Below are positions 61,500 through 64,000 of a DNA stretch of 64,000 nt, in pieces (the stretch's first letter is position 1; every line of letters begins with the position of its first letter). The stretch comes from JAFAGX01 sp035622175 (GTDB lineage: Bacteria; Acidobacteriota; Terriglobia; Terriglobales; Acidobacteriaceae): NCBI GenBank assembly GCA_035622175.1, contig DASPVV010000261.1, positions 1 to 64,000 on the forward strand. The letters run 5' to 3'. Below the pieces are notes generated by a model. That model ran no database searches and was not told the origin of the DNA. It worked only from the letters and a program-made list of their open reading frames with translations. Position numbers and translations under genes: made by a program.

Positions 61500-63863
61500 A
61501 TGTCAAAAAAAGTCGGACGTTTCGAGATTCTCAGCGAAATCCAGCATGGGGATGCAGGTTCGGTGTACAAGGCCTCTGATCCGGACGGGGGAAGAATCGT
61601 GGCCTTGAAGACGATTCGACTCGAAGTGTTCGGCGAGCAAGGCGAGGCGCTCGCAGCGAGCATTCTCGAGGAGACCCAAGCCAGCCAAGCACTCAACAGC
61701 CACAACATCACCCACCTGTATGGCGCCGAGAACCTTGACGGCACGCTCTGCGTGGTCATGGAATACGTGCAGGGCAACAGCGTCGCCACGATGCTGGCAC
61801 GCAAAGAAGGGTTCTCCATCTGGGATCTTCAGGATATTGCGCGGCAGAGCTGTCAGGCCCTCGACCACGCTTCGTCGCGCCAAGTCTTTCATTATGCCCT
61901 CGAACCGGCAAAAGTCATGGTGCAGTGGGATGGGACGGTAAAGGTCCTGGCCTACGGCATTTCAAGAACCGGGCTGTTTACGGCCGCCCAGGCAAAAGGC
62001 AAGCCCCCTCAAATCCTGCACTACATGTCCCCCGAGCAGGTGGGCGGAGATCCGCTCGACGCACGCTCGAACCTCTTCAGTTTGGGAACGATCCTCTATG
62101 AGATGATCACCGACCGCAAGGCTTTCGAGGGTCAGGATGCGGACCAGGTGCGGCAAGCCATCTTCGAATCGCAGCCGATCCCAGTCTGCGAGATCAATCC
62201 TACGGTGCACGCGGCGCTTGAGGCGGTAATCACCAAGGCGCTGGCCAAGGATCCTCAGCAACGCTATCAGTCCGGGCAGGAGCTGGTGGCGGATTTGGAG
62301 CGATGCAAGAGCGGTGCAGGGTCGGCGGCGCGGAAACAAGCCGGGTCCCACCCGGCGAAAACGGCGCAAACTTCAGCCGCCGGGCAGCTGTCTCGGGCCG
62401 CTGCCGCAGCCCACGCCGGGTTGAGCGCTTCTTTCCCGGCAGCGAATGCCACCTCTTCCGCCGGTGCCGCCGCCGTTCAAGCCCACGAAGAACTTGCGAC
62501 CATGACGGTTCCCGACGCTCCCTCGGCGATGACGGCGGAGGTTGAAGATCCGCCGGCGGTGGAGGCTCCCAAATTTACCATCGATCCGCTGATGGAAGTG
62601 AACCCGCAGCAGCCCAAGCCCAGTGGCCACAGCTTTTCCGAGGTGAACGAGCTGCCGCCTCTGAAGGAAGTGTATGCCGAGCCGGAGCCTCCTCCTCCAC
62701 CCCCGCCGGTGCCTGCCGCTGCAGTACGAGCGGCAGTGTTCAATCAGGCCGAGGCCGCCAAAGCCAAGACGCCGCCGCCGCGCCCCTTGGCGAAGCAGGC
62801 CGTCGATGAAATCAAGCGGACGCCGCCCCAACTCTTCGTGTACGCCCTGGCCGCTGCGGCAGCGGTGATTCTCGCGGTGGTCATCGGCATTGCCTATCGC
62901 ATCCACGCCGGCGAGTCCGATGACGACGGCCTGCCGGTTCAATCGGCGGCGCCAGAGGCGACAGCGCCCGAAGCCGGGCCCACGCAAGCGGCGATACCGG
63001 CACCGGCAACGCCTGCTCCGGCCCGTGTTCCGCATCAGGCGATACCCGAACCCCCGGCCGAAAGAGTGTCGGCCGTGTCGGTAAGGCCGAAATACAACAG
63101 CAGGAAAAACAAGGCGAAATCACCCAAAGCGCCCCCCGCCGCCGCACCGGCGATCGTGGCTGGACAATTGAATGTCGATTCCAATCCCGCGGGCGCGCAG
63201 GTCAGCCTCGATGGCCAAAATGCGGGCGTGACCCCGTTTAGCCTGGCGAATCTGACGCCCGGGCACCACTCCATCACCCTGAGCAAGCCCGGATTTGCCG
63301 CCGAGACGCGAGCCGTCGACGTAACCTCAGGAAGTAGGTCCGTGCTCAGCATCCAATTGGCGCCGACCACGGCCACGGTTGCGGCCGACAGCGATCCCTC
63401 CGGTGCCGCCATCTGGCTCGACGGCAAGGACAGTGGGCGAGTCACTCCGGCCCACATTTCCCTGGATAAGCCTGGCGCTCACAGTTTCGTTTTCAAGAAG
63501 CAGGGCTATCTCGACGAGACGACCAGCGCCAATGTGCAGATGGGACAAACCTATGAGATGGCGCCGAAGCTGCGCGCTTTGGGCACGACCAACGAAATCA
63601 TCATGGGCGGCCGGCTCAAGAAGGTTTTCGGCGGCTCGGAGACGGCGGGCATGGGAACGGTCAGCGTGCGGACCCAACCGAAAGGGGCCCAAATCGCGGT
63701 CAACAGCCGTCTCCTCGACAAAATGTCACCCGTCGAGTTTTACCTCAACCCCGGCACCTATGTGATCGATATCACCCTGTCCGGCTTCAAGAGCGTGCAA
63801 CGCGTGATCACCGTCGACAAGAATGGCAAAGTCGCGGTTGAAGAGAACCTGGACCGGGAGTAG
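61500..63863 (+). CDS. Ser/Thr kinase-like pseudokinase with membrane helix and PEGA domains
   Basis: A 787-residue protein. The N-terminal kinase fold (about 8-265) keeps the ATP lysine (Lys37 in IVALKTIRLE) and the region MSPEQVGG, but the catalytic HRD loop is HYALEPAKVMV (His131) and DFG is replaced by AYG (151-153). Catalytic Asp and metal-binding Asp are both absent, so phosphotransfer is unlikely. A Pro/Ala-rich linker leads to one membrane helix (about 444-466, YALAAAAAVILAVVIGIAY). Three PEGA repeats follow outside (GQLNVDSNPAGAQVSLDG, ATVAADSDPSGAAIWLDG, GTVSVRTQPKGAQIAVNS). It is probably a signalling scaffold that senses the envelope. Confidence 0.88.
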   Translation: MSKKVGRFEILSEIQHGDAGSVYKASDPDGGRIVALKTIRLEVFGEQGEALAASILEETQASQALNSHNITHLYGAENLDGTLCVVMEYVQGNSVATMLARKEGFSIWDLQDIARQSCQALDHASSRQVFHYALEPAKVMVQWDGTVKVLAYGISRTGLFTAAQAKGKPPQILHYMSPEQVGGDPLDARSNLFSLGTILYEMITDRKAFEGQDADQVRQAIFESQPIPVCEINPTVHAALEAVITKALAKDPQQRYQSGQELVADLERCKSGAGSAARKQAGSHPAKTAQTSAAGQLSRAAAAAHAGLSASFPAANATSSAGAAAVQAHEELATMTVPDAPSAMTAEVEDPPAVEAPKFTIDPLMEVNPQQPKPSGHSFSEVNELPPLKEVYAEPEPPPPPPPVPAAAVRAAVFNQAEAAKAKTPPPRPLAKQAVDEIKRTPPQLFVYALAAAAAVILAVVIGIAYRIHAGESDDDGLPVQSAAPEATAPEAGPTQAAIPAPATPAPARVPHQAIPEPPAERVSAVSVRPKYNSRKNKAKSPKAPPAAAPAIVAGQLNVDSNPAGAQVSLDGQNAGVTPFSLANLTPGHHSITLSKPGFAAETRAVDVTSGSRSVLSIQLAPTTATVAADSDPSGAAIWLDGKDSGRVTPAHISLDKPGAHSFVFKKQGYLDETTSANVQMGQTYEMAPKLRALGTTNEIIMGGRLKKVFGGSETAGMGTVSVRTQPKGAQIAVNSRLLDKMSPVEFYLNPGTYVIDITLSGFKSVQRVITVDKNGKVAVEENLDRE

Positions 63864-63962
63864 CGCCCTTTGGCAAGGCCTGCCGGCTACTGTCCTGATC
63901 CTGGGTTGAACGAAAAGCAGCAAAACAGCGAACTCCCCCGCACAATCGGCAGGGTTAGAACC

Positions 63963-64000
63963 ATGGCCAAAATCGCGAATACAGTCATGGCATGGGACTT
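63963..64000 (+). CDS. Possible start of a further gene (partial)
   Basis: An ATG at 63963 opens MAKIANTVMAWD and the frame runs off the window. No strong ribosome binding site is visible (AGGG lies nine bases before). Too short to identify; included because the position, 100 nt after the pseudokinase, suits a next gene. Confidence 0.35.
   Translation, partial: MAKIANTVMAWD

Overview
The window reads as chromosomal DNA of an Acidobacteriota bacterium (inference). It is GC-rich and dense with housekeeping genes. It also carries lineage-typical proteins: a TonB-dependent receptor with an N-terminal carboxypeptidase-regulatory-like domain, orphan MacB-like permeases, PEGA-domain kinase-like proteins and a small coiled-coil protein beginning MKNVYEVLRQKE. 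No insertion sequence, prophage, CRISPR array, rRNA or tRNA was recognised.

Layout. 1-6.5 kb: end of a Clp ATPase gene with a terminator, a secreted hypothetical, a cupin, a membrane-anchored trypsin-like protease, a marR-clcA pair and purB. 6.5-16.1 kb: dinG and der diverging, a multi-pass membrane protein, two MacB-like permeases without an ATPase, and an S9 peptidase. 16.2-25.4 kb: trmFO, selB, purL, purF, thrS. 25.5-31.3 kb (minus strand): folC-plsC, accD, then nadD, rsfS, rlmH and a cobalamin adenosyltransferase. 31.5-37 kb: a hybrid histidine kinase fused to PilZ, then rplU-rpmA-obg, a peroxiredoxin and a cold-shock gene. 37-46 kb: a decayed hydrolase, a thioredoxin-like protein, an FAD oxidoreductase, a betaine-homocysteine methyltransferase, an amino-acid permease and rsmG. 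46-56.6 kb: tandem repeats ahead of a TonB receptor, a winged-helix protein, a GYD protein, an aspartyl protease with PDZ domain, a BNR-repeat protein, msrA and map. 56.7-64 kb: a four-gene ABC export operon, a pseudokinase with PEGA domains and the start of one more gene.

The most notable observation is a selenoprotein. The minus-strand peroxiredoxin at 36211-36699 has an in-frame TGA exactly where the peroxidatic cysteine belongs (TPT-TGA-SEQ). The TGA is followed by a stem-loop that fits the bacterial SECIS rules: 27 nt from UGA to a 4-nt loop that starts with G. The selenocysteine elongation factor SelB is encoded about 17 kb away. A standard gene caller would split this gene into two fragments.

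Other points worth attention are a PilZ domain fused to a hybrid kinase but with its own strong ribosome binding site, a kinase fold that has lost HRD and DFG, near-identical 150-bp tandem repeats that resemble the 5' end of the TonB receptor gene, and an operator-like inverted repeat around the rplU promoter.
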